Assembly: GCA_964509125.1 (NCBI GenBank)
Contig: CAZDVZ010000003.1
Location: 1 to 64,000 of the forward strand
Reading direction: 5' to 3'
Origin: SIG653 sp964509125
GTDB lineage: Bacteria; Bacillota; Clostridia; Oscillospirales; CAG-382
DNA length: 64,000 nucleotides
Part shown: piece after piece, positions 34,082 to 43,118 of the stretch
Layout: every line of letters begins with the position of its first letter
Position numbering within the stretch: position 1 is the first letter of the stretch
Made by a program: the position numbers and the translations under genes
Notes under the pieces: model-generated
Told to the model about the DNA's origin: nothing
Databases searched by the model: none
The model's input: the letters and a program-made list of their open reading frames with translations, nothing else

Positions 34082-35467
34082 TCAAAAACGTCGTTTGTCT
34101 TTAGCGGGTTTATATCCGCACACCTTGCATTTTCCAAAAAATCCGCACTTTCCGGCGCATCGCTCGCAAAGCTTATTAGACCTTCTGCGAAGTATTTCGG
34201 AATTATAATACGGAGTACCTTTAAAAGCCGCAAAGAGCTCAGGAGATAAAATCATTCCCCCTTTGCCAAGAGGTGAAGAAAGATCTACAAGAGCAACGGA
34301 GGTTGTAGTTTCCTCGCCCTTTGGAAGATTCACATACATAAGCTTTCTGCAATTAAAGAAAGTCTGTCTTCCAACAGTGATATTAGGGTCAAAAACGATG
34401 GAAGTCAAAGCGGTACAACCGTAAAACGCCTTATCACCAAGTTTTTTCACGGTGGCGGGCAAAGCAATTTGAGAAATGGACTCGCACCTATCAAAGCATT
34501 GAACAGGCAATTCGCATATTTTTTCGGGAATATTTAAAGTGATAAGTCCGGTTTCCTTAAAGCAAGCCACCTGAAGTTCTTCCAAAGCCGAAGGAAGCTC
34601 GATCTCATTCATAGCTTTACAACCATAAAAAGCATTCGCCTCTATTTTTGTAACCCCATCAGGCAGTTTCACACTTTTTAAATTTACGCATTGCTCAAAC
34701 AATGAAGCGGAGACAACGGCGATATTTTCGGGCAATACAATTTCTTCAAGGGAAGAACATCCCTTAAAAGACGCTCTCTCAAGTTGTTTTAAAGTTTTGG
34801 GAAGTTTTATGCTTTTAAGAGAAGAACACCCTTTAAACGCTTCGTCGCTTATGTACTCGATATTATCTCCCAATTCACACTCTTCAAGGGCGTTACATTC
34901 GTAAAATGCACCCTTTCCGATAAACTTAACAGCAGAAAGTCCCAATACACGTTTCAGATCCCGACTTTGGTAAAATGCGTCCCTCTCTATGTTTTCAATT
35001 TTTTCATTAAAAACCACCGTATGAACGCCCTTCCCGCCGGAAAACACCTTTGAGCCTATGGATGTTACCGTTTCAGGGAAACAAACCTCCCCCACCTTAC
35101 CGGTGAATTTTTTCAAAACACCGTTTTCTACGATCATATGTTTCCATATTTTCAACTTATTTAAAATGTCAAATGCAGCTTCATCGGTTGGAGCTTTATC
35201 CAATATCTTGCTGTATATCTTTTCGGCACCTTCCCAATCTCCAAGCTTTATATATTTTTGCCCCAAAGCCTGAAGTTCCTCAAGAGTTTCGGGTGTCACC
35301 TTATTTACAACATTAACAGTAACATCGGTTATAATATTCTGTTCAGATGCCTTTTCTCGAAGCCTCTCCACGGAATACGAAATTCCGCAAACAGAACACG
35401 TTGCACTCTCTCCGCCGGAATTCATCACCAGCACACCGGAGCACACATCACAAACTAAAGTAGCCAT
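34082..35467 (-). CDS. BspA-type leucine-rich-repeat protein with zinc ribbons at both ends
   Basis: A 461-residue protein without a signal peptide, so probably cytosolic. Residues 1-30 form a Cys4 ribbon (CDVCSGVLVMNSGGESATCSVCGISY). A short TPR-like helical part (LGDWEGAEKIYSKILDKAPTDEAAFDIL) follows. About eleven LRR_5 (BspA/TpLRR) repeats come next, with consensus SAFxGCxxLxxIxLPxxxxxI. The C-terminus has a second Cys cluster (CERCAGKCGFFGKCKVCG). The longest frame uses GTG 35473; ATG 35467 is equally possible. The Shine-Dalgarno GGAGG is about 24 bases from the ATG with a perfect 5-bp hairpin between them. Role unknown. Confidence 0.8.
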   Translation of the reverse strand: MATLVCDVCSGVLVMNSGGESATCSVCGISYSVERLREKASEQNIITDVTVNVVNKVTPETLEELQALGQKYIKLGDWEGAEKIYSKILDKAPTDEAAFDILNKLKIWKHMIVENGVLKKFTGKVGEVCFPETVTSIGSKVFSGGKGVHTVVFNEKIENIERDAFYQSRDLKRVLGLSAVKFIGKGAFYECNALEECELGDNIEYISDEAFKGCSSLKSIKLPKTLKQLERASFKGCSSLEEIVLPENIAVVSASLFEQCVNLKSVKLPDGVTKIEANAFYGCKAMNEIELPSALEELQVACFKETGLITLNIPEKICELPVQCFDRCESISQIALPATVKKLGDKAFYGCTALTSIVFDPNITVGRQTFFNCRKLMYVNLPKGEETTTSVALVDLSSPLGKGGMILSPELFAAFKGTPYYNSEILRRRSNKLCERCAGKCGFFGKCKVCGYKPAKDKRRF

Positions 35468-35516
35468 TTTCACAATACCGCAAAAGCGGTTCCTCCTTAA
35501 GGCATTTAAGCGAATT

Positions 35517-38396
35517 TTATGTTAAATCAATATATTTAAAAGGTACAAATCTAAGACTTCCGCAAACAGCCTTACCGTTAAAATCAAACCACCCATCTTC
35601 GTTATTAATGCCTGCGATGTATCTGAAAGTGATCTTGAATTCAGCCTTAGGTCCGCTGATACCGTCGGTTTTTCCGAAAGCTTTTAAAATGTCGTCGGTG
35701 TCCATTTTTATGGCGTATATCAAATCGTAAGAATATTCTGTATTTTCGGTAAACCATGTTTTAACCACGGTCATATCATATTCTTCTGTATACTTTCCAT
35801 TAAGGGCAGAAGCGGCGTCTCCAACGTCTATCCAAGTTACGCCGTTATCTACAGTATATTGCAAGGTGCCGTTTCCGCCGGAGATCGTTTCGGATGTGCC
35901 GTCGGTCTTTGGTGCAACAGCTATATACACAACATCATTTATAAAGGTGTTTTCACCTGTGGGCTTTTCATTGGCGCCGATCATCTTATATCCGTCCTCT
36001 GTTTCCTTGGCAGTGAAAGTTGTTCCAAACTCATCCACCAAGATCAACACTTGCAAATTCTCAGCCTCCACGGGAATTTCCCACTTTGTGTACAAATTTA
36101 AAGTAGTATCGTGAACGTCGGTTTCAAGTCCGCCATGAAGTGAAAAGCTGTACGGTACAGGGAACGTCCAATGTCTGTGTGAAGACTCGTTATCATACAC
36201 CACATCGGTGTTTCTGTAGTAAGCTTCATATATACTTATGTACTCGCCTTTCGACCGTGCGCTGTTGGGGTTCTTTACCGTGTCGGCAAAAAGCATCCAA
36301 CCGTTAAAGTTAACTCCCGTCACGCCATCTTGTATCTGACTGTATTCATAGCTTCTTAAACTATAATCGCCCTCAGAAAGCAACACAAGTGTTTTATTTT
36401 CCTCTCTTTCAAAAGACGGGCCGTCGGTTTCGGTGGGAGCGGTATACACGTTGTACTTAACATATCCGCCTATCTCTTCAAACTCAACTTCATCTTTTAT
36501 TTTGCAATCTGTTCCGTAAACGATCCAATCTTCTCCAATCACACCGATTTCTGTTCCGCTCTTGTCAACGGAGTGATACACAAGATTATTCGCCACGTCC
36601 AAACGGCAAAGATTTCCCGAAGCGTTCCAATGATTGTCAACCTCAGCCACAGCCTCGCCGGTCAAAGTCTCTTTAAAATCATATTCTCCATCTTCTACAG
36701 CGGCAACCGCCAAGCAGAAAAAGTAAAGTCCGTTCTGATCTTTTGAGGGATTCAACACCTTAAGGGTAGTTTCAATCTTTCCTGTACTCTTTGTAACTTC
36801 AACAGACGCCCTTACAACTATACCGCTGTTAAGAGATAAGGCAACCTCATCCACGGCGGTAGAGGGCCGGCCGATCCTTTTAGCATTCACCATGGATTCG
36901 GTAGAATTGACATACCAACAAAAATCCACATTAAAGTTTGTATCTATCTCGTGAGTGAAAGGCGCCCACACTCCTGTAGACATATCTTCATTCGTCTTAT
37001 ATCTGTACGTGCGAGCAGCATTGAGAGAGCCGTCGGAAAAATCGGTAACTTCATAGTCCAAAAAGCTTCCATCAGGGTTGTAAACATTGTACGCATCTGC
37101 GTTTTTAACAATTATATGGTCGCCTTTTGAAACATCAACTCCCGAATAGAAGAACAAATAGTTTACGGTAAGATTGGAAATTTCCCCAAAAGTAAAGCTC
37201 CTTGCCCGATCAGCATTATCGGAAATATTGATAATACCCTCTTTGCCAAGCAATGTGTCCATCTTTATACAGCCTGTAACGCTCGTTAAAGCAGTATTAC
37301 TACCATTTTTCGCTACATAGTATGAAGACGCACCTTCAAAAAACTTCAAAAAAGCAGAGTTTGCATCACCAACGGTGAAGGAATAATACAAATACGGAGT
37401 ATATTCCGTATCTATAACCAAATTTTCAAAGGAAAATGCCGGTGCGCCGGACAAAGCCAGCGTTCCTGTGCCCATAGACCCGCCGGCGTCAGGATATGTT
37501 CTTTCAATGGTTGGATCAGAGTCCGCACCTTCTGCGGTACCTACCGCTAAAATGTTTCCGCTTGCTGCGTCTACTTTAGTGGGATGAGTATCACTCATCA
37601 CAAGGTAATTGAGAACAACTTTTGTTTTGGAGTTTCCCCAAAGATAAACAGTGCTCACGGTGTGAGAGTCGTTACCGGTCAATGCCTTAAGGTCAATGCA
37701 ACCGTACTCATAACCGGAAACCCAATTTTCTTTATCGCTGTACGTCTCAAACCCATCTGTTATATAAGCAACGCCGCCGCATTTATTGTTTTCCGTTCTG
37801 GCAATCAATGCTCCTTCAACATCAAAACCGAAAGTTCCGAAAGCAGAATCGTCATCGCCCGTAAGAGATTCTACGGAAACAGAATAGTAGAGATATCTGC
37901 CGGAAAGATCACCCACGTCCATTTTGATATATCCCTTTTCTTCGCTGTTTACCGAAATTCCCAAATTCGAATCCGCACCGCCTTTATATCTGACTACGGA
38001 AACATTTTGAGTTATATAACTCTCATAAGAGTCCATAACGCCCGTACCCTCAATATCCGAAGGGCGGGAAACGGGAAGACTTTCCTTATCAACACGGTTT
38101 ATACCTCCAAGGACAAAGTTCCCCCACGAATCGTCATACAATGCAGGCTCCGTAGAAGGATCGCCGTTATAAAAACGCCCGATCTCTCCCGATGAAATAT
38201 TTGTTATATCGGTTTTTCCCTTATGCACCCAAAAAACAGCGTTGGACGCATGGGCAACATTATCTTCTTGAGGCAAAAGCGCAAAAAAGGAAACAACCAA
38301 AACCACGGCAAGCAAAAGAGAAAGTGCCTTTATCTTGCCCCGTTTTGATATTGTTACAACCTTTGGAGACGCCCCCCATTTATGTAAAGCTGTCAT
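35517..38396 (-). CDS. Large secreted protein of unknown function
   Basis: A 959-residue exported protein. A basic N-terminal segment (MTALHKWGASPKVVTISKRGK) precedes a hydrophobic signal (ALSLLLAVVLVVSFFALL) with a likely cleavage near NVAHASNA. The mature part is rich in Asp, Ser, Tyr and Val, contains repeated statements such as YLYYSVSVESLTGDD and YTPYLYYSFTVGDAN (two related beta-sandwich-like blocks), and has no sortase tail or transmembrane anchor. GGGAGG seven bases before ATG 38396 decides the start over a 21-residue longer frame. It is transcribed alone from the promoter at 38499-38527. I do not recognise the family. Confidence 0.75.
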   Translation of the reverse strand: MTALHKWGASPKVVTISKRGKIKALSLLLAVVLVVSFFALLPQEDNVAHASNAVFWVHKGKTDITNISSGEIGRFYNGDPSTEPALYDDSWGNFVLGGINRVDKESLPVSRPSDIEGTGVMDSYESYITQNVSVVRYKGGADSNLGISVNSEEKGYIKMDVGDLSGRYLYYSVSVESLTGDDDSAFGTFGFDVEGALIARTENNKCGGVAYITDGFETYSDKENWVSGYEYGCIDLKALTGNDSHTVSTVYLWGNSKTKVVLNYLVMSDTHPTKVDAASGNILAVGTAEGADSDPTIERTYPDAGGSMGTGTLALSGAPAFSFENLVIDTEYTPYLYYSFTVGDANSAFLKFFEGASSYYVAKNGSNTALTSVTGCIKMDTLLGKEGIINISDNADRARSFTFGEISNLTVNYLFFYSGVDVSKGDHIIVKNADAYNVYNPDGSFLDYEVTDFSDGSLNAARTYRYKTNEDMSTGVWAPFTHEIDTNFNVDFCWYVNSTESMVNAKRIGRPSTAVDEVALSLNSGIVVRASVEVTKSTGKIETTLKVLNPSKDQNGLYFFCLAVAAVEDGEYDFKETLTGEAVAEVDNHWNASGNLCRLDVANNLVYHSVDKSGTEIGVIGEDWIVYGTDCKIKDEVEFEEIGGYVKYNVYTAPTETDGPSFEREENKTLVLLSEGDYSLRSYEYSQIQDGVTGVNFNGWMLFADTVKNPNSARSKGEYISIYEAYYRNTDVVYDNESSHRHWTFPVPYSFSLHGGLETDVHDTTLNLYTKWEIPVEAENLQVLILVDEFGTTFTAKETEDGYKMIGANEKPTGENTFINDVVYIAVAPKTDGTSETISGGNGTLQYTVDNGVTWIDVGDAASALNGKYTEEYDMTVVKTWFTENTEYSYDLIYAIKMDTDDILKAFGKTDGISGPKAEFKITFRYIAGINNEDGWFDFNGKAVCGSLRFVPFKYIDLT

Positions 38397-38498
38397 TAGC
38401 TGACCTCCCGATGGGATTTTAAAAATGCACGGCTTAAATGCACGAAACTGAACTTTCAAGCAAAAATTATAAGCACAATTACACTAATTTACATTTAC

Positions 38499-38527
38499 AT
38501 TATATAATCTATTTGTAACAGCTTCAA
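38499..38527 (-). promoter_or_regulatory. Promoter of the large secreted protein gene
   Basis: Minus-strand TTGAAG (38522-38527), 17 bp, TATAAT (38499-38504). Confidence 0.65.
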
Positions 38528-38556
38528 GACTTTTTTTTAAAAAATCTGTGTATTTT

Positions 38557-40728
38557 CTACAAAACGGACATAACACAAAAACTTATATCATCGCCCCTTC
38601 CGTTCTTTTGCGCCGCGGCGTCCAAAAGGGACGAGGCAATATCCTTGGGTTTCCCCGAAATCTTGCCCTCCAGCAACCTTGCTATCACTCCCGGAACTGC
38701 ACATTCACCACCGTCAGATGACATAATAACAACATCGCCCGACATACACTCAAGCACAGTTTGTTCTGCATTGTTTTTTTGAATTATGCCGCAAGGCATT
38801 GTTTTTGAAGAAACAGAATACGCTCTCCCATTTCTCATTATCCATGTAGGAGCAGCACCCGCTTTTATTAAAGTAAGCTTTCCTCTCACAAGATCGATCT
38901 CCGCAAGATCAACCGTTGTAAAAACCTCATCTTCGGACGAAGCTATAACATTTCCCAACATCGAAACAACTCCTGCTTTATCGATTCCGGCGGACACGAG
39001 TTTTTCTATAAACACCGTACCAAGCCGCGAGCATACGGCAGCATCCCTTCCGCTTCCCATTCCGTCGCTGATCACAGAATAAAAAAGCCCCTCGTCACCC
39101 TCAAAAACGGCAGAGCTGTCACCACAGATCATTTCTCCTTTTTTGGGGACGGATATTTTATAAAAATCCACCTTCATAGGGCAAATTGCCTTAAGCCTCA
39201 TTTTAGCCATTTTCCCCTCGGATTCCAGATGTACGACTTTTACATTTGACGACAATATTTTTTCCACAATATTTTTAACGGTTTTTTCGGGAAAAGGAAT
39301 CTTAAAAGGTATTCCCGTTATCTCTACCGTAGGAAGTCTTGAGCCTATCACCTCTACGCTTAACGTACGTATGTTTTTCAATTCCAAAGCAAGTTTTATT
39401 TTTTTCGCCGCAGAATAATCGGCAAAATATCTCCCCTCTCGTCTCCGTTCTCCCAACTGTAATATTTCAGCAAGGGCGGTATAATCCTTTGCCAAAGTAT
39501 CGATTCTCAATTCCGTCTTTTCGGGATTTGTTTCAATCATATCATTCACTTTTTCACACATAACCTTCCATCTGGGACAACCTTCCACGAAGGTTTCGGA
39601 AAAATCTTTTTCGCACACCTTTTTGTTTTTCAAAATACAGCGGCAAAGGTTTCCCTTAGTTTTAGACATAGGAAGAGAACACCCAACACAAGTTTCGCAC
39701 TCCGCGCCGATGATGCTTTCGACCACAAGCTTTGTCTTTTCCTCCCTTTCACGTCTTTTGGCTTTTGATATAGATGTAAGAAGAACAGAAATGCTCCCTA
39801 TTGCCGCCGAAAGCCTTTTTCCCGCATATTCTTCTTCAAGCATATCTTTAAAAGGCATTCTCACCCTCTGACCACGGCAAAAAAATTCGCAAGACGATAC
39901 CCAAACGACGCATCCCCACATAAAACTCAGAATAAACCTCCACACTTCGTCGCCGTTCAAAAACGCAAAAGAGAGTCCCAAAGAGACAAGAGAAAAGAAA
40001 AACAATCCCAAAGTGCGATGTTTTCTTATGTAGATTCCGCATAAAAACGAAGCAAGAACAAATGGAGGTATGTATTCCACCCCCAAGGATAATCCGGCGA
40101 AAAATCCCGAAAGGCCTCCCAATAAATGTCCTCCCCTTTCGCTTCCCTCAAGGCAAAAGAACGAGGCGGCTATAACGCCAAAAGAAAAAAGTTGAGTGCT
40201 CACGTCTTTAAAAGCTATAGTCACCCCAAAAGCGAGGCACAAAAATCCTGCATCAAAAAAAGCCGGTGCCATAGGCTTTTTTTCGTGGAAAAGTCCGCCG
40301 AAAGCAAATGTTAAAGCGGGCATTAAAACCATCATAAGCGGCAGCAAGATCGGCTTTGAAATTCCAAGTCCCAAAGCGGATATTACAGATGCCCAAAACA
40401 GCCCCGCCTTGTCACTCATTCCAAACCTTTTTAAAATTATACGGCATAAAAACGCAACCAAAGCACTCAAAGCCGTGATCCACCCAAATTGCCCGAAAAA
40501 AGATCCAAGAATTACTCCCGCAAATGCGAAAGCCTTTCCCTTGGTACAAGCGCAAAGAAAAGCGACGCCGAAAGGACGCACGCCCCAAACACTTCCGAAG
40601 TTTAAGACAAACGCCCCTATAAAGCATATTATTTCTTTTGAATTTTCCGCAAGCATCCCGACAGCACGTTCAACAATTGCCAAAAGTCTGATTTTCACAA
40701 CTTTCTTTTTAACTTCCGTAATATTCAT
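38557..40728 (-). CDS. spoIIE: Stage II sporulation protein E (SpoIIE)
   Basis: Membrane-bound PP2C-type phosphatase that dephosphorylates SpoIIAA and so activates sigma-F in the forespore; it also interacts with FtsZ. The 723-residue protein has about ten hydrophobic helices in its first 290 residues and a middle region with a Cys-rich stretch (ECETCVGCSLP, CRCILKNKKVC). The C-terminal phosphatase contains GDSSAVF, YSVISDGMGSGRDAAVCS, TTVDLAEIDLVRGKLTLIKAGAAPTWI, VIMSSDG and GRGDDISFCVM. ATG 40728 follows GGAGGT by seven bases; a TTG six bases earlier is less well spaced. It is somewhat shorter than B. subtilis SpoIIE (about 830). Strong evidence that the organism or its ancestors sporulate. 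Confidence 0.93.
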   Translation of the reverse strand: MNITEVKKKVVKIRLLAIVERAVGMLAENSKEIICFIGAFVLNFGSVWGVRPFGVAFLCACTKGKAFAFAGVILGSFFGQFGWITALSALVAFLCRIILKRFGMSDKAGLFWASVISALGLGISKPILLPLMMVLMPALTFAFGGLFHEKKPMAPAFFDAGFLCLAFGVTIAFKDVSTQLFSFGVIAASFFCLEGSERGGHLLGGLSGFFAGLSLGVEYIPPFVLASFLCGIYIRKHRTLGLFFFSLVSLGLSFAFLNGDEVWRFILSFMWGCVVWVSSCEFFCRGQRVRMPFKDMLEEEYAGKRLSAAIGSISVLLTSISKAKRREREEKTKLVVESIIGAECETCVGCSLPMSKTKGNLCRCILKNKKVCEKDFSETFVEGCPRWKVMCEKVNDMIETNPEKTELRIDTLAKDYTALAEILQLGERRREGRYFADYSAAKKIKLALELKNIRTLSVEVIGSRLPTVEITGIPFKIPFPEKTVKNIVEKILSSNVKVVHLESEGKMAKMRLKAICPMKVDFYKISVPKKGEMICGDSSAVFEGDEGLFYSVISDGMGSGRDAAVCSRLGTVFIEKLVSAGIDKAGVVSMLGNVIASSEDEVFTTVDLAEIDLVRGKLTLIKAGAAPTWIMRNGRAYSVSSKTMPCGIIQKNNAEQTVLECMSGDVVIMSSDGGECAVPGVIARLLEGKISGKPKDIASSLLDAAAQKNGRGDDISFCVMSVL

Positions 40729-40959
40729 TTTCAATACCTCCGTTTTTTTGTTCAGTCAAAAGAGACGTAAGCAACCGTCAGCAAGGGCGCAGATCTCTTT
40801 TGCATACACTATACCACTTGAAACGCGAAAATTATGTCACAAGCTGTCGGAGATGAGTTTTCTTTTCCGAGCCTGACGAAAAATACGCTTACTATAAATT
40901 CAAAAAAATACATATTACCGTCTTTTATTGCTCAGGTATGAAAAAATAAATCCCGCCTA

Positions 40960-40988
40960 TTGATTTTTTATACTTTTTGTATTATAAT
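40960..40988 (+). promoter_or_regulatory. Promoter of the pseudokinase gene
   Basis: TTGATT (40960-40965), 17-bp spacer, TATAAT (40983-40988), 44 bp before the ATG at 41033. Confidence 0.7.
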
Positions 40989-41032
40989 GAAGTAACGTGG
41001 CATATGTTGATCATTTGTCAAAGGAGATAGAT

Positions 41033-42635
41033 ATGAGCAAAGAAAAGATTATTTCCCTTTGGAACGAATATGAAATAATCAGCGAAGACGAAGACAAACA
41101 AGGTCAGATTTATAAAGTTTCAAAAAAAGTTTCGGGAAGCGATGTTACTCGTCTCATAAAAGTTATTTCCATTCCAAAAACCTCCACCGAAACAGAAATT
41201 TTAAAAAGCCAAGGTTTGAATAACGAAAACATTTCCGCTTATTACGAAACCGCAGTAAACAACCTTATTTCCCTTCTTGATATAAACCGTTCCTTAAATA
41301 CCAAAAGTGAGATAGTTTCTGTTTTGGATTACAAAATACTTCCAAAAGCAGATAAAACAGGGTTTGACATTTTTATTATGTCAGACGATGGACTACCTCT
41401 CAGTTCATACATGGAGAAAAACACGCTTTCGGAAGAAAAAGTCATTAGCTTAGGGATTGATATGGCAGAAGCTCTTGAAAGCTGTCATCAAAGCAAAATT
41501 TGTCACGGCGACGTTACCATAGATAACATTTATGTCTCAAAAAGCGGGAAATTCAAGCTGGGCAACATTGGACTTGCAGCATTTTTGTCAATCAAAAAGG
41601 TTGCGTCTTCCGTTGCGGTGAATGTTGATTATGCCGCGCCGGAAGTTATAAAAGAAAACAAGCACACCCCTCGTTCCGATGTTTATTCTTTAGGCGTTGT
41701 TCTTTTCAGGTTATTAAACGGTACGGTGCCGTTTTTGCCCTCAAATAAAGCCATTACCGCTTTCGATCAAAAGAACGCTCTCCATCAAAAACTCGACGGT
41801 CAAGAAATTCCGCTGCCCAAGTGCAAAAACCGCGCTCTTTCAAATGCAATTTTAAAGGCTTGTTCATTCGACCCCAAGGATAGATATGCTTCTGCATCAC
41901 TTTTAAAAAACGCCTTGAAAGAATGCCTGCCGCCCTCATCATCTTCGACAAAAAAAGAAAGTTCCGTTGTTCCCATTTATATAAACGGAGAAAAAGTATA
42001 TAACACCGATTTCTCAAAAGGAAAAGAGTCTCGCGTTGCCGGTGCGGAGACGCCCACACCGTCCGTTGTTCATCAAGCTTCAATGGATGCCAAGCCTTCG
42101 TATCACACGCCACGTTCTCAAGACGACGGAGAAGAAAACGAGACACATAAAAAGAATAAAAAAATCTTTACCGTCATCATATTTATTATACTTATACTCA
42201 CCGTTGCCACCGCTTTATACGGAATAATTAAAAGCATCGGAAACAACAACACGGGGGACAATTCCGAAGAATCGTCCGTGGAATCTTCCGAAGAATCGTC
42301 CGTGGAATCTTCCGAAGAATCGTCCGAAGAATCTTCCGAGGAATCGTCCGAAGAATCGTCCGAAGAATCGTCTGAGGAATCTTCCGAGGAATCTTCCGAG
42401 GAATCGTCCGAAGAATCGTCCGAAGAATCGTCTGAGGAATCTTNNNNNNNNNNNNNNNNNNNNNNNNNNNNNNNNNNNNNNNNNNNNNNNNNNNNNNNNN
42501 NNNNNNNNNNNNNNNNNNNNNNNNNNNNNNNNNNNNNNNNNNNCCGAAGAATCGTCCGAAGAATCGTCCGAAGAATCGTCCGAATTTGATTTAAAAGAAG
42601 CCATTGATAATATTATAAGCTTTTTCAAAAAATAA
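41033..42635 (+). CDS. Membrane Ser/Thr-kinase-like protein, probable pseudokinase, with Ser/Glu repeat ectodomain (contains gap)
   Basis: Protein-kinase fold at residues 10-300. The VAIK-type Lys is K43 (LIKVIS), the catalytic loop reads CHGDVTIDN (H158, D160, N165; HRD changed to HGD), and SDVYSLGVVLFRLL and AAPEV are present. The DFG motif is replaced by N178-I179-G180 (KLGNIG), and no glycine-rich loop is visible. Loss of the metal-binding Asp suggests little or no catalysis. One membrane helix (about 379-401) is followed by an outside tail of Ser-Ser-Glu-Glu repeats interrupted by 100 N (42444-42543). After the gap the same repeat continues in a different frame and ends FDLKEAIDNIISFFKK at TAA 42633-42635. 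I read this as one gene with a wrong gap length. AAGGAG precedes the ATG. Confidence 0.85.
42259..42583 (+). repeat. Ser-Ser-Glu-Glu coding repeat with assembly gap
   Basis: A 12-bp unit (GAAGAATCGTCC and variants GAGGAATCTTCC, GTGGAATCTTCC) is reiterated on both sides of a 100-N gap. The unit is a multiple of three, so copy-number change would keep the frame. Confidence 0.95.
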
Positions 42636-42655
42636 AATATCACTCAGAAAGCAAA

Positions 42656-42698
42656 AAACCGTTGCGCCACCCGTAAAAGGGAACCGCAACGGTTTATT
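42656..42698. terminator. Terminator between the pseudokinase and DUF805 genes
   Basis: AAACCGTTGCG (42656-42666) pairs with CGCAACGGTTT (42685-42695), an 11-bp perfect stem between convergent genes. Confidence 0.75.
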
Positions 42699-42706
42699 GT
42701 TTTACT

Positions 42707-43093
42707 TTAAATTTTTTTGTTCAACTTTTTCTTCTTACTCGTATTCTTTTTCACTTTGCTTTCATCGACCGGCTTCCCGCAAAGCCACACAACGATAATT
42801 ATGATACCCACAATGGGAATAAGTGCAAGGAAAAGAAATTTCCCGCTTCGATTTACATCGTGAAGCCTTCTTACGGCAACAGCCAAAAACGGCGAGATCA
42901 TAAGAAAAACAAAAACAAGGAAAAGATATTTTATTGCTTCAACGGAGGTGAGACCTGCAAAAAATCCCGCAAGAAAATCCAATGCCATTGTTAGCACGAG
43001 GAAGAAAGCCGTAAAAAGCCAAAATTCTTTTCTTGAGGCTTTGCCCTCGAAATTTGAATAATTATTTTTAACACAATTTACAAATGTTTCCAT
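42707..43093 (-). CDS. DUF805 family membrane protein
   Basis: A 128-residue integral membrane protein of the DUF805 (YhaH-like) family. The signature is an N-terminal YSNFEGKASRKEFWLFTAFFLV, three to four hydrophobic helices (about 26-46, 54-72, 88-104) and RRLHDVNRSGKFLFLALIPIVGIIIIVVWLC. A Lys-rich tail follows. The family is widespread and its function unknown. It is transcribed divergently from nothing obvious and lies 25 bp downstream of the GH28-like gene on the same strand. Confidence 0.88.
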   Translation of the reverse strand: METFVNCVKNNYSNFEGKASRKEFWLFTAFFLVLTMALDFLAGFFAGLTSVEAIKYLFLVFVFLMISPFLAVAVRRLHDVNRSGKFLFLALIPIVGIIIIVVWLCGKPVDESKVKKNTSKKKKLNKKI

Positions 43094-43118
43094 TTAAAAG
43101 CCTTTCCAAACCGCCAAT

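Noticed and set aside
37584..38195. 203-residue plus-strand open frame within the large secreted protein gene
   Set aside because: Antisense shadow of a well-supported secreted protein with its own promoter and Shine-Dalgarno.
42544..42589. Arg/Val-rich end of the pseudokinase read straight across the N gap
   Set aside because: It comes from assuming the gap is exactly 100 bp. The Ser-Ser-Glu-Glu frame and a natural ending resume one base off.
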